Positions 17,912-27,246 are shown, numbered from the stretch's first letter. The stretch: 64,000 bases of DNA from Pseudemcibacter sp038106445 (GCA_038106445.1 JAYODU010000005.1:62001-126000), one strand, 5' to 3'. The notes: generated by a model from the letters alone, not told the origin. Numbers and translations are program-made.

Positions 17912-18160
17912 TTATTCTTCAAGAATACTTTTAACGGCTTCAGCAACCTGTCCGACAGTTTCAAGATCCGGAAGGATATTTAACGGAACTGTTATATCGA
18001 AGTGGTCTTCAATTGCCGCAAGCATATCCATCACGGAAAGACTATCCAGCTCAAGATCAGTTGCGAATGAAGTATCAGGTTTAATATTGATCGATTTAGT
18101 ATTAAATGGAGCCATAAGATCGCTAATTTGATCAAATATTTCCGTTGTTGATTGTGTCAT
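17912..18160 (-). CDS. acpR: Acyl carrier protein for sphingolipid synthesis
   Basis: An 82-residue acyl carrier protein. The phosphopantetheine serine is S40 in DLELDSLSVMDML, followed by helix II and III sequence AAIEDHFDITVPLNIL. It lies 29 bp upstream of spt. In rhodobacterial and Caulobacter loci such a specialised ACP delivers the acyl chain to Spt. The acyl-AMP ligase in the same operon is the likely loader. The holo form needs a phosphopantetheinyl transferase such as AcpS at 36825. The name follows this context; the protein itself is an ordinary ACP by sequence. Confidence 0.9.
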   Translation of the reverse strand: MTQSTTEIFDQISDLMAPFNTKSINIKPDTSFATDLELDSLSVMDMLAAIEDHFDITVPLNILPDLETVGQVAEAVKSILEE

Positions 18161-18230
18161 TATATATACCTTTAAAATAGGTTGGCTAACTTACAGAAAT
18201 TAACTCTTAAAATCCATTATAAAATGTCGA

Positions 18231-19163
18231 TTAAATATATTCGTTATTTTTATACCAGTCGAGGGTTTCTTTAAGACCATCTGTTAACCTGATTTTGGGG
18301 AGCCAACCGGTTGATTTAAAATCAATATTTTTATTTAGTACCCAGTCACTGTGGCAAATTTCATTTACTTTTTTTGAAGTAACCATAGGTGCATAATTCA
18401 TCAGTGTGCTCAAAATCTGGTTTATTGAACCGATCGTTTTAAGAACCGGTTTTGGTATTGTGGCTGATACGACTGATTTATTCATAACTTGCGCGGCGAT
18501 TTTAAAAAATTCTTCATGTGAATACCCATTTGACACACCATCATCAACTTCATATGTTTTTTTTTCACAGTTTTCAGTTTCCACAAGTGTTGCTATTGCA
18601 TTACATAAATCAGAAATATGGATCCAGGATACCCTGTTTTTTTTATTGGCCGGAAAAAACGCAAATCCGGAATTAACAACTTTAAAAATTTTTAAAGTTT
18701 CGATATCCCCTGGTCCATAAACTGCGGGTGGTCTTAAAATGGTCCATCTTATATCATCGCCAATTTTGAGCATTTCCTCACCCTGATATTTACTTTCTGC
18801 ATAATCAGAAAGATGGCGTTCACGTGCAGCAAATGAAGAAATCTGGATGAATAAAGGATTATGTGTTGCCTTTTTTGCAATTGATTTAAGCTTCACAACA
18901 GCGTGTGCATTTGCAACCATAAAGTCACTTGCTTTTTTCGCTTTAATCAGTCCGGCTACATTAATAATAGTATCGCAGTCTTCAATTAATTGGGTTAATG
19001 CATGTTCATTTTCCAAATCACCGTGCACCCATTGAACACTTTCCTTTGCCGGTTGTTCTTTTCTGGTAAGCGCATTAACAAGATAACCACGTGACAACAG
19101 CTCCTCGATTAAGTGGCTTCCTACGAAGCCTGTAGCCCCGGTCAGGGCAATACGTTTTGTCAT
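18231..19163 (-). CDS. cerR: NAD-dependent epimerase/reductase, probable ceramide reductase CerR
   Basis: A 310-residue extended SDR. The Rossmann motif ALTGATGFVGSHLIE is at the N-terminus, INVAGLIKAK near residue 80, and the catalytic YAESKYQGE (YxxxK) near 135-145. Extended SDRs of this type in spt loci reduce the 3-oxo group of 3-oxosphinganine or 3-oxoceramide; the assignment rests on position between acpR and the acyl-AMP ligase. I choose the ATG at 19163 (MTKRIALTG). A TTG five codons upstream is open but less likely. Confidence 0.8.
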   Translation of the reverse strand: MTKRIALTGATGFVGSHLIEELLSRGYLVNALTRKEQPAKESVQWVHGDLENEHALTQLIEDCDTIINVAGLIKAKKASDFMVANAHAVVKLKSIAKKATHNPLFIQISSFAARERHLSDYAESKYQGEEMLKIGDDIRWTILRPPAVYGPGDIETLKIFKVVNSGFAFFPANKKNRVSWIHISDLCNAIATLVETENCEKKTYEVDDGVSNGYSHEEFFKIAAQVMNKSVVSATIPKPVLKTIGSINQILSTLMNYAPMVTSKKVNEICHSDWVLNKNIDFKSTGWLPKIRLTDGLKETLDWYKNNEYI

Positions 19164-19246
19164 CTGATTTCCCAACAAAAAACGCTAATCCTAAAATTTG
19201 AAAGATTAACGTTTTGGCATGATATCCGTCAATTGGTATGTTTATT

Positions 19247-20983
19247 TTAAGAAAGAAGACCTTCCAGATATTGCCGTCTTGCTTTTACCCGGCTTAACTT
19301 GCCGGATGATGTACGGGGTAAAGATCTTGGTGCAACAAGTATAACTTTCGGCGCTTTGCCGATTACTGCCTGAACTTCGCTTTTTATTCTGTTTTCAAGG
19401 TCAATACGCTCTTCTTCATCGCGCTTGCGGCATTGAACAAGTATTACCGGTATTTCTTCGTTGTTTTCACCCGGAATTGAAATTGCGGCACTATCACCTG
19501 ATCTCAATTCCGGCAGCTTCTCAACGGCCCATTCAATATCATGTGGCCAGTGATTTTTACCGTTAATAATGATCAAGTCCTTAATGCGGCCAATAATATA
19601 CAGAGAACCCTTCGCCATATATCCTATATCACCAGTGTCCAGCCAGCCGTCATCGGATAAACACTGCCTTGTGGCATCTTCATCCATATAATACCCGACC
19701 ATAACGCTGGGCCCTTTAACACAAACACGGCCTATTTCCCTCTCACCAAGGCTTGCATCGTTTTCGTCCCGGATCTCAAGTTCGTATTCAGGTAATGGTT
19801 TGCCACAGTTTACGACTTCCCGGTAGTTGGCGCCGTTTCCATTAATTTTATGCTCTTTAACTGATTTTACATCACCGCTTAAAACATCTTCACTAACAAG
19901 ATCTATATCATAACCAACAAATTTTTCGCCAAAACTGACAGCGAGTGTGCATTCAGCAAGTCCATAACTGGGCATAAAGGCACGTTTGTCAAATCCACAT
20001 TCTTTGAATGTTTCTGCAAAAATTTCCAGCACATTTGGCCGGATCATATCAGCACCAATGCCCGCTACCCGCCAACTTGAAAGATCAAGTCCTTCAAGAT
20101 CTGTTGAATTTGCCCGTCTTGCACAAATTTCATAACCAAAAGTAGGGCCGGAACACATTGTACCTTTGTTTTTTGAGATCAGTTTAAGCCATTGGATAGG
20201 GCGGCGTGCGAAATCTTCGGTTGTCAGATAATCAATTGAAACCTGACAGGCGATAGGTGAGATAAGCATGCCAACAAGACCCATATCATGGTAGAATGGT
20301 AACCAGGATACGGCACGGTCATCATCCATAACGTCCATGGCAATTTTCCCAATTCCATGACAATTCGACATAAGTGATTTATGTGTTACAGCAACACCGT
20401 GCGGGAAACGTGTGCTGCCGGAGGAATATTGTAAATATGCAAGATCGTCAGGTTTTACCTCAGGTAAGGTAACATTTTCAATTTCAAGTTCGCTTGACTG
20501 CGCTTCAAATGTATCTGGCGTGCCAACAAAATCCATTTTAAGGCCATGTGTTGCCTCATCCAGTAATGGAAGCATATAAGCGGCAGAAAGTGCGACACTT
20601 GCACCGCAACTTTTCATTTGCAGATGCAGTTGCTCAGTATATCCATCACGCCCACCAAAGGATGTTGGTAATGGTAAAGGAACAGGAAGCATACCGGCAT
20701 ATTGGCATCCAAGAAAGTAACAGACAAAATCTTCATTTGTTTCTGCAATCAAAGCAACCCGCGAATGGCGCTTAATACCAAAATGAACCAGCCTCCGCCC
20801 TATTTCATGGGCACGTTCCCGCACCTGCTTATAGGTGATGCTTGATTCAAGCTCGCCACGGGGGGAATAGAAGTTAAGTCCGCGCACGCCCTGCGCAGCA
20901 TAATCTAAAGCTTCCGGCAGTGTATCAAAGTCCGCATATCTCCGCGGGAGTTCGGGATCTAATGTAGGTGTAGGTTCAAGCAT
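19247..20983 (-). CDS. Fatty acyl-AMP ligase / acyl-ACP synthetase of the sphingolipid operon
   Basis: A 578-residue adenylate-forming enzyme of the FAAL type. The ATP-binding motif is LQYSSGSTRFPHGVAVTH; it also has SYGLAECTLAVSF, the hinge region GWLDTGDIGY, and the C-terminal lysine loop LPRTSSGKLSRVK. It activates a fatty acid as acyl-AMP and probably loads it onto the operon's ACP (an AasR-like role). It is the first gene of the reverse-strand operon (then cerR, acpR, spt), so the promoter should lie in 20984-21100. Fatty-acyl chain specificity cannot be read from sequence. Confidence 0.85.
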   Translation of the reverse strand: MLEPTPTLDPELPRRYADFDTLPEALDYAAQGVRGLNFYSPRGELESSITYKQVRERAHEIGRRLVHFGIKRHSRVALIAETNEDFVCYFLGCQYAGMLPVPLPLPTSFGGRDGYTEQLHLQMKSCGASVALSAAYMLPLLDEATHGLKMDFVGTPDTFEAQSSELEIENVTLPEVKPDDLAYLQYSSGSTRFPHGVAVTHKSLMSNCHGIGKIAMDVMDDDRAVSWLPFYHDMGLVGMLISPIACQVSIDYLTTEDFARRPIQWLKLISKNKGTMCSGPTFGYEICARRANSTDLEGLDLSSWRVAGIGADMIRPNVLEIFAETFKECGFDKRAFMPSYGLAECTLAVSFGEKFVGYDIDLVSEDVLSGDVKSVKEHKINGNGANYREVVNCGKPLPEYELEIRDENDASLGEREIGRVCVKGPSVMVGYYMDEDATRQCLSDDGWLDTGDIGYMAKGSLYIIGRIKDLIIINGKNHWPHDIEWAVEKLPELRSGDSAAISIPGENNEEIPVILVQCRKRDEEERIDLENRIKSEVQAVIGKAPKVILVAPRSLPRTSSGKLSRVKARRQYLEGLLS

Positions 20984-21240
20984 ATATGAATAATGTCACT
21001 TAGCTGTTTTAGTTATTTTAAATCGAAAATTTAAAAACAAGCTAATGAATATTTCCTCTCTAACAAATTGACCTAATAAAATCTTTAATATCTTGTCGTA
21101 AGCTCAAATAATCCCACCTTCGATACATGCTGTTACATATAATCGCAAGTAATTTTTTTTATACCGTGGCGTATTTTACAGCGGGAATCTGTTTTTGCCA
21201 ACAAATAATAACCATTGTCAATTTTGTTAATGTTTTATAG
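20984..21240. promoter_or_regulatory. Intergenic gap holding the sphingolipid operon promoter region
   Basis: About 257 bp of AT-rich DNA between the acyl-AMP ligase start and the end of the EamA gene, which reads toward it. It must contain the promoter of the spt operon. I cannot pick out convincing -35/-10 boxes or a palindromic operator by eye. Confidence 0.4.
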
Positions 21241-22143
21241 TTAATGGCTTTTTACCTCTATTTTCTGTTTTTGGGCAATGTATATACCCACAACGATGAA
21301 CAATATAGACGGCAAAGTTGTCTGCTTTAGAGCTTCATCAAGAATAAAATAGCCGGCAAAGACACCGACCAGGGGGATCTGATATGTATTGTAAGAAACA
21401 AAGGTTGAACCTGCTATCTGGGTTAATTTTACCAAAATCATAGTGGTGATACCTGTTGGAAGTACACCCAGATATATAAGTGAAAGAATTTCAACGGAGC
21501 CATAATCTACAGAAAAGGGTGATTCAAATAAAAAGACGAGAGGCCACAAAAGTATGGCTGAAGTAGTCAGCATAACAAACGATGTATTAATGGGTTCTGT
21601 TTTCACATATTTTTTAACCAGAATATTTGCGATGGCATAGCCCAGTGCCGCGATGAGCATCGCGCAAAGGGCATATATGGCCATTGAATTCGCTTCTTCG
21701 ACATTTAAACTGTCATAAAAAAGGACAATTATTCCGCATATACCGCTTAGAATACCTATAAGGCCCTGCCAGCTCATTTTTTCATCGTGATGAACAAAAT
21801 GTGCCATCACGAATACACATAATGGAATAATGGACATACAAATGGCCCCGGTTCCACTGTTTATGTAAAGCATGGCCCAACTAATCAGTGAAAAAGGGAT
21901 TGCAATCCCTGCCAAGCCTATGATTGTGCCCTTAATCCATATTGATTTATGCGTTGGTAAAACACCACCTGTGAGTATTACATAAATCAGTATAACAATG
22001 GCACCGATAGAAATTCTGGCAGCAGCAATTGTCATTGGTGGTACTGTTGGCGCAATAATTTTTATAAATAGGAAAGAACACCCCCATACAGCTGAGAGAA
22101 ACAATAAACATAAATAATGTGATAAGGGTCTGTTCTCGGCCAT
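21241..22143 (-). CDS. EamA/DMT-family transporter
   Basis: A 300-residue membrane protein with ten predicted helices arranged as two EamA repeats (about 8-140 and 155-290). It shows AVWGCSFLFIKI at the start, ARISIGAIVILIYV, and in the second half VLPTGITTMILVKLTQIAG. Members of the drug/metabolite transporter superfamily export amino acids, nucleotides or other metabolites; the substrate is not predictable here. It is divergent from recX with a 22-bp gap between starts, so the promoters overlap. Confidence 0.85.
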   Translation of the reverse strand: MAENRPLSHYLCLLFLSAVWGCSFLFIKIIAPTVPPMTIAAARISIGAIVILIYVILTGGVLPTHKSIWIKGTIIGLAGIAIPFSLISWAMLYINSGTGAICMSIIPLCVFVMAHFVHHDEKMSWQGLIGILSGICGIIVLFYDSLNVEEANSMAIYALCAMLIAALGYAIANILVKKYVKTEPINTSFVMLTTSAILLWPLVFLFESPFSVDYGSVEILSLIYLGVLPTGITTMILVKLTQIAGSTFVSYNTYQIPLVGVFAGYFILDEALKQTTLPSILFIVVGIYIAQKQKIEVKSH

Positions 22144-22165
22144 GGGAAACGGTTAATCTCAGCTT

Positions 22166-22732
22166 ATGAAAAACAAAAAAATAAATAAAAAAATTACATA
22201 TAAATATATTCAGAGCGCAGCCTATCGTTACCTTGAAAGATATGCAACAACAGAAGCGAATTTAAAATATATACTTCAGCGAAAAGTAGACAGAATTTTA
22301 AAAGCGAACCTGCAACTGGCAACAAGAAGTCATGAAATTGATGAATGGATAGAGGATGTTGTAAAAAAATCAGTAGAATTAGGATTGGTTGACGATCTTC
22401 TTTATGCCAGTGCCAAACTAAGTACATATGGGGCATCTGGTAATTCAATTGCCATTATCAAGAACAAACTTCGTGTAAAAGGCGTGCCAGAGAACTTAAT
22501 CAGTGAAATCATTGAAAATGAACGCGAAGAAAATCCGGAATTTAATTTTATTAGTGCTATCAAATATGCAAAAAGACGAAGGTTCGGGCCATTTCGCATT
22601 CGCGATGCTGAACTAAAAACAGCTGATAAGGAAAAGGCGGCAATGGCGCGGGCAGGCTATTCATATAATGAAGTTGAAAAAGTGCTTAAAGGGAACCGCG
22701 AGGAATTGGAAGAAATTCTATATGGAAACTAG
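22166..22732 (+). CDS. RecX-family regulatory protein
   Basis: A 188-residue, helix-rich, basic protein resembling RecX, the modulator of RecA filaments. The three-helix repeats are visible: AYRYLERYATTEANLKYIL, LVDDLLYASAKLSTYGASG, and IKNKLRVKGVPENLISEII (each block typical of RecX). It overlaps the MFS transporter start by 11 bp. recA is not in the window. The family assignment is good; function in this organism is inferred. Confidence 0.8.
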   Translation: MKNKKINKKITYKYIQSAAYRYLERYATTEANLKYILQRKVDRILKANLQLATRSHEIDEWIEDVVKKSVELGLVDDLLYASAKLSTYGASGNSIAIIKNKLRVKGVPENLISEIIENEREENPEFNFISAIKYAKRRRFGPFRIRDAELKTADKEKAAMARAGYSYNEVEKVLKGNREELEEILYGN

Positions 22733-23876
22733 TCGTTCTGTTTTTGCAAGACTTAGTGCTAATTATACCAGTGTGTATATTTATCTTGGTATCATGACGC
22801 CTTTTTGGGCAATATGGCTTAAATATAAAGGGTTAAGTCCGAGCGAGATAGGTATTATTATTGCTATTCCCTATCTTATAAAGCTTATTGTCGCACCAGC
22901 GATAAGTCAGGCGTCAGATAAGCGAGAGGAATATAGAAGACCGCTTATTTTTTGTTTGGTATCCAGCGCTATTTCAGCCTCATTTTATTTTGTTGCTAAT
23001 GGATTCTGGCAATTGATGGTCGTGACTATTTTTGTCAATTTAACATTGCCGGCTGTTATGCCGTTAATGGAAACTATTACGGTTGCACAAACGACAAAAC
23101 ATAATCTGCAATATGGTCGCATTAGATCATTTGGATCGATTTCATTCATATTGGCTGCTGTGATTCTGGGGTGGGTTATAAAGGATACAGGTCAGAGCAT
23201 TATATTACCTTTCGCTTTTTTAAGCCTTACTATTGTATTGCTTACGGTTATTTCGCTGCCAAGCGGGAACAAAAAATATATAAGTGGGGGTGGGGCTTCA
23301 TCCGGATCCCCCATAAAGCTGTTGCTTCAGAATAATGACTTTGTTTGGTTTCTGGTTATTGTCGGGCTTATACAGGCAAGCCACGGCGTCTTTTACTCGA
23401 TGGGAAGTATTTATTGGCAGGAACATGGGTTTGAGGAACATGTAATCGGTCTTTTATGGGCGGTGGGTGTTGTGGCAGAGATCCTGTTTTTTATATATTG
23501 CGGAAATATTATCAGGAAATTTCCTGTCTTGATGATATTTTCACTGATAGGTTTTTTTGGTGCAATACGCTGGTTTTTGTTTTCTATAACTTTGTCCTTG
23601 CCCATAATTATTTTTGGTCAAATGATTCATGGACTTACTTTTGGTGCCAGTCATCTAGTCGCCATTCATTATTTGAGCAATACTATTCATGAAGAGCATG
23701 CGGGTACGGCGCAAAGTCTTTATTCTTCTATACCTCTTGGCATTGTGATGGGTATATCAACTTATGTGGGGGGTATCCTTTATGAATATATATCAGGTAG
23801 AGCCTATATTGCTATGTCACTAATGTGTTTCATTGCTTTTTTAATTTCAACGGTACGCATTCGTCGCCAAAAATAG
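22722..23876 (+). CDS. MFS transporter, HcaT (3-phenylpropionate transporter)-like
   Basis: A 384-residue twelve-helix major facilitator of the MFS_1_like/HcaT type: YIYLGIMTPFWAIWLKYKGLS at the start, then LIKLIVAPAISQASDKREEY (loop 2-3 motif A region), and GRIRSFGSISFILAAVILGW. I choose the ATG at 22722 (METSRSVFA), which overlaps the recX end; upstream codons read as recX in another frame. HcaT relatives vary in substrate, so it may carry aromatic acids, sugars or something else. Confidence 0.82.
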   Translation: METSRSVFARLSANYTSVYIYLGIMTPFWAIWLKYKGLSPSEIGIIIAIPYLIKLIVAPAISQASDKREEYRRPLIFCLVSSAISASFYFVANGFWQLMVVTIFVNLTLPAVMPLMETITVAQTTKHNLQYGRIRSFGSISFILAAVILGWVIKDTGQSIILPFAFLSLTIVLLTVISLPSGNKKYISGGGASSGSPIKLLLQNNDFVWFLVIVGLIQASHGVFYSMGSIYWQEHGFEEHVIGLLWAVGVVAEILFFIYCGNIIRKFPVLMIFSLIGFFGAIRWFLFSITLSLPIIIFGQMIHGLTFGASHLVAIHYLSNTIHEEHAGTAQSLYSSIPLGIVMGISTYVGGILYEYISGRAYIAMSLMCFIAFLISTVRIRRQK

Positions 23877-23976
23877 GGCTTTAATCGCAAATTAAAAAAA
23901 TTTGACAGGTTTTTCTATCCTGTTTCGTAATATGAATATGTGATTTGTGGGAATGGGATCAGATTTGGAGATCAAA

Positions 23977-24471
23977 ATGTATAAATCAATTTTTGTAGTA
24001 TCAAGTATCGCAGCGTTAACGTTTGGCAGTTCTGCTCTAGCCCAGCAAAGTGGTATGTCAGAAATGGATACCGATGGTAACGGTACAATTGAAAAATCAG
24101 AATTTACAGCAATGCTTGAAAAGCGGTTCGCTGAAACAGACACGAATGGCGGTGGTATAAGCATGGAAGAATACACAGCCAAAGCGGAAGCAGACCGCGC
24201 TGAAAGACAAGTCCGTCGTGAAGCTCGCCGCGCCGAAAGAGAAGAAAACCGTGAAGAGCGTGAAGCTGCCCGTGCTGAAAGAAATGCAGAACGTTTAAAA
24301 GCAAGATTTGACCGTATGGATGCTGATGGGAACGGTACCATAAGTCAGGAAGAATATTCGGCTGCGGGCGATGCCATGTTTGACCGCATGGACCGTAACG
24401 ATGACGGTATATTGAACGATCGTCGTGGTCGTGGTGAGCGCCGCGGACGCGACAATCGCAGCCAAAATTAA
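23977..24471 (+). CDS. Secreted EF-hand calcium-binding protein with an Arg/Glu-rich helix
   Basis: A 164-residue exported protein. The signal peptide (residues 1-22) ends at ALA. EF-hand loops: DTDGNGTIEKSE at 31-42, DTNGGGISMEEY at 55-66, DADGNGTISQEE at 115-126, and a degenerate fourth at 139-150 (position 12 is Arg). Between hands 2 and 3 lies a charged Arg/Glu helix (about 72-108) that probably forms a long single helix or coiled coil. The tail is Arg/Gly rich. GGAG at 23967-23970 supports the ATG at 23977. It is likely periplasmic; a role in Ca2+ buffering or envelope binding is inferred only. Confidence 0.88.
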   Translation: MYKSIFVVSSIAALTFGSSALAQQSGMSEMDTDGNGTIEKSEFTAMLEKRFAETDTNGGGISMEEYTAKAEADRAERQVRREARRAEREENREEREAARAERNAERLKARFDRMDADGNGTISQEEYSAAGDAMFDRMDRNDDGILNDRRGRGERRGRDNRSQN

Positions 24472-24533
24472 TTCATATCTAATGTCCCGTGCGTTTAAGA
24501 ATTAACCCCATAGATTTTTAAACGTATGCACTG

Positions 24534-24563
24534 AAGGCGGGAACTTGTTTCCGCCTTTTTTTG
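24534..24563 (+). terminator. Rho-independent terminator after the EF-hand gene
   Basis: AAGGCGGGAA, a short loop, then TTTCCGCCTT and a run of T. The stem is GC-rich with one G-T pair, followed by seven or more T. It stops transcription of the EF-hand gene before dapA. Confidence 0.85.
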
Positions 24564-24652
24564 CTCAAATTTCCGTATATGTGTTTATCTGCTTGCACAG
24601 TGCCGCATCGCGTCCTATTTTGCGAATAATTTTTAACATCGGAGAGCAACAC

Positions 24653-25531
24653 ATGTTTGGCGGATCAATACCGGCGCTTATTACGCCTTTTTCAAATCGA
24701 GAATTTGATGAAGACGCTTTTCGAAAACTGGTAAGCTGGCAGATCGAACAGGGATCAAACGGTGTAGTACCTTGTGGTACGACAGGTGAATCCCCCACAC
24801 TCAATCATGAAGAACACAGACGCGTCACCGAGGCCTGTATTGATGAAGTAAAAGGAAGGGTGCCCGTAATTGCCGGTTGCGGCTCCAATTCAACACGGGA
24901 AGCAATTGGGCTAACCAAACATGCTGAGGAAGCAGGTGCAGACGCCGCTCTGATCGTGACACCTTACTACAATAAACCTTCTCAGGAAGGAATGTTTCAG
25001 CATTTCAAAGCCATTAACGATGCAACAAATATTCCGATAATTAATTATAATATCCCGGGTCGTAGTGTTGTTGATATGACGGTTGAAACCATGGCTAGAT
25101 GTTACCGTGAACTTAAAAATGTCATTGGGCTTAAGGATGCGACAGGAAATCTTGCGAGGGTACCATTGCAGAGGGTGGCCTGCGGCACTGATTTTATTCA
25201 GCTTTCAGGTGAAGATCAGACAGCGCTTGCTTTTAATGCACATGGCGGGGTGGGTTGTATCTCAGTGACAGCAAATGTTGCCCCAAAACTTGTCTCTGAA
25301 TTTCAAAAAGCATCTCTGTCAGGGGATCACAAAAAAACCCTTGAAATTCAGGATCAATTAACCGAACTTCACGATGTTATGTTTATTGAACCAAGTCCGG
25401 GTCCAGTAAAATATGCAGCATCGCTACTCGGTTTGTGTGAACCGGATATGAGATTGCCTTTGGTGCCCATAACTGAACGGACAAAAGAAAAGGTAAGAGC
25501 TGCGATGATTAAAGCAGGTCTTATAAGCTAG
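24653..25531 (+). CDS. dapA: 4-hydroxy-tetrahydrodipicolinate synthase
   Basis: A 292-residue TIM-barrel aldolase of lysine/diaminopimelate synthesis, condensing pyruvate with aspartate semialdehyde. Active-site signatures are CGTTGESPTL (T43-T44), YYNKPSQEG (Tyr near 133) and the Schiff-base lysine K161 in GLKDATG. I choose the ATG at 24653 (MFGGSIPALITPF), preceded by GGAGAG, over an upstream open region that overlaps the terminator. smpB follows with a 4-bp gap. Confidence 0.95.
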   Translation: MFGGSIPALITPFSNREFDEDAFRKLVSWQIEQGSNGVVPCGTTGESPTLNHEEHRRVTEACIDEVKGRVPVIAGCGSNSTREAIGLTKHAEEAGADAALIVTPYYNKPSQEGMFQHFKAINDATNIPIINYNIPGRSVVDMTVETMARCYRELKNVIGLKDATGNLARVPLQRVACGTDFIQLSGEDQTALAFNAHGGVGCISVTANVAPKLVSEFQKASLSGDHKKTLEIQDQLTELHDVMFIEPSPGPVKYAASLLGLCEPDMRLPLVPITERTKEKVRAAMIKAGLIS

Positions 25532-25535
25532 TAAA

Positions 25536-26015
25536 ATGTCAAAAGATGATAAAAAGGGTGCCTATAAGCTGATCGCCCAAAACCGCAAAGCGAGGCATAA
25601 CTATCATATAGAAGAAGAATTTGAAGCAGGTATTGTCCTGACAGGCTCCGAGGTCAAGTCTCTGCGGGCGGGCGAGAGTAACATTACTGATAGTTACGCT
25701 GAAGTTAAAGATGGGGAAATGTTTCTTATCAACAGTTATATTAAGGAATATGAACAGGCAAACCGTTTTAATCACTCATCCCGCCGTGTTCGTAAGCTAC
25801 TTCTACACCGAAAAGAAATTAACAAAATGATGGCCGCAGTGCAACGTAAGGGTATGACGATTGTAACACTTAAACTTTATTTTAATAACCAAAACAGGTG
25901 TAAAGTGCTGTTGGGGTTGGCCAGGGGGAAGAAGCTCCATGATAAGCGTGCTTCCGATAAAGAAAAAGACTGGAACCGTCAGAAAGAACGCTTATTAAAA
26001 AACGAAGTGGGCTGA
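25536..26015 (+). CDS. smpB: SsrA-binding protein SmpB
   Basis: A 159-residue trans-translation factor binding tmRNA and the stalled ribosome. Core sequence is present: NRKARHNYHIEEEFEAGIVL, GSEVKSLRAGESNI, and the C-terminal basic tail GKKLHDKRASDKEKDWNRQK. It lies 4 bp after dapA, an arrangement conserved in alphaproteobacteria. The tmRNA gene is not in this window. Confidence 0.96.
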   Translation: MSKDDKKGAYKLIAQNRKARHNYHIEEEFEAGIVLTGSEVKSLRAGESNITDSYAEVKDGEMFLINSYIKEYEQANRFNHSSRRVRKLLLHRKEINKMMAAVQRKGMTIVTLKLYFNNQNRCKVLLGLARGKKLHDKRASDKEKDWNRQKERLLKNEVG

Positions 26016-26056
26016 TTTCTGCTGGACTTATAGTTTGGCTTTGGACATGATCGTCA

Positions 26057-26082
26057 CCGAATAATTAATTCGGAAAAATACC
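26057..26082 (+). promoter_or_regulatory. Hairpin in the leader of the aminotransferase gene
   Basis: CCGAAT and ATTCGG (26057-26062 and 26068-26073) form a perfect 6-bp inverted repeat directly in front of the A-rich ribosome-binding region and the ATG at 26083. It could lower translation initiation or end leader transcripts; no ligand or regulator is implied. Confidence 0.3.
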
Positions 26083-27246
26083 ATGCATCTATTAGATAAT
26101 CCCATCAGGTCCGACGAACTGCTTGTTGAAACAGTTGATATTGAACATCGGTTTTATGCATCGTCTGCTGAACCCCTTACTCATAAAGAACTGATCCGGT
26201 TTGCCAGGGAAAATGGTGATGATTATCTTATTGAATTATATGATGATCATTCGCTTGGATATGCCGAAAACGGTGGCAGCAGAGACTTACGTGAAGTAAT
26301 TGCCACATTATATAATGATAAGATTTCAGCAGATAATATTGTTGTCTTTCCCGGTGCGCAGACGGGAATGACGATTACCACTCTTGCCATGCTTCATTCT
26401 GGTGACCATGCAATTATCGTAACACCAAGCTATCAGTCATTGGAAGAGGGTGTTTTACTAGCGGGTGGCAGTGTAACAAGAATATCCTTATCACCTGAAA
26501 ATGAATGGCAGGTTGATGTTAATGCGATCAGAAGGGCGATTAGGGAAAATACCCGCTATCTGGTTTTTAATGATCCCCACAACCCATCAGGTTCCCTAAT
26601 GACTGCTGAAATCAAGAATGGACTTATAAAACTGGCAGAAGAAAATGACATCCTTATTTTTTCAGATGAGGTTTACCGCCTGTTGGAATTTAACCAGGAC
26701 GCTAAATCCCCTTCAGTTGCCGAACTAACAAAGAAAGGGCTGGCGCTTGGTACAATGGCAAAACCGTGGGGTGCTGGTGGGGCCTGTATAGGCTGGATTG
26801 CCTGTCAGGATAACACCATTATCGAAAGTCTTAGAAAAGCGCAGCATATGTTTGGCGTGTGTTTTTCGAGGGCCGGGGAAATTCAGGCGATGATGGCAAT
26901 CCGCGCGACAAAACAGATCGTGGGAAGGAATTTACAAATCATCAGGGATAATCTGAAACTACTTGATGGGTTCTTTCAGGACTATGAAGAATGGTTTGAG
27001 TGGATAAGGCCGGAAGCCTCAGGAACCGGATTTGTAAAATTTAAAGGACCGCTTACAGCAGATGAACTGGCTAAGCAGCTTCTTGATATAGGAATACTGG
27101 TTTTCCCTTCCTATATTTTTGACTGTGATGAAAATTTAAAACAGTATTTTCGTATTGGTTTTAGCCGTAGGACAATGCCGGCAGCATTAAAAGCATTTAA
27201 ACAATTTGTCGACAAAAAATCAGATAATTGGCGATTGTGCAAATAA
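26083..27246 (+). CDS. Class I/II PLP-dependent aminotransferase
   Basis: A 387-residue fold-type I aminotransferase. Landmarks are the NGGSRDLREVIATLY segment, FNDPHNPSG (the Asn/Pro motif), FSDEVYRLLE (PLP N1-binding Asp), and the PLP lysine near 226 in TMAKPWGAGG. The overall sequence resembles the capreomycidine-synthase-like branch found next to unrelated genes in many bacteria, so substrate is unknown. It stands alone before the APC permease; amino acid metabolism shared with that permease is possible but not shown. Confidence 0.85.
   Translation: MHLLDNPIRSDELLVETVDIEHRFYASSAEPLTHKELIRFARENGDDYLIELYDDHSLGYAENGGSRDLREVIATLYNDKISADNIVVFPGAQTGMTITTLAMLHSGDHAIIVTPSYQSLEEGVLLAGGSVTRISLSPENEWQVDVNAIRRAIRENTRYLVFNDPHNPSGSLMTAEIKNGLIKLAEENDILIFSDEVYRLLEFNQDAKSPSVAELTKKGLALGTMAKPWGAGGACIGWIACQDNTIIESLRKAQHMFGVCFSRAGEIQAMMAIRATKQIVGRNLQIIRDNLKLLDGFFQDYEEWFEWIRPEASGTGFVKFKGPLTADELAKQLLDIGILVFPSYIFDCDENLKQYFRIGFSRRTMPAALKAFKQFVDKKSDNWRLCK

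Noticed and set aside
23892..24341. 149-codon reverse frame across the EF-hand gene
   Set aside because: Ser/Arg/Ala-rich antisense of the EF-hand repeats; the forward gene has signal peptide and motifs.
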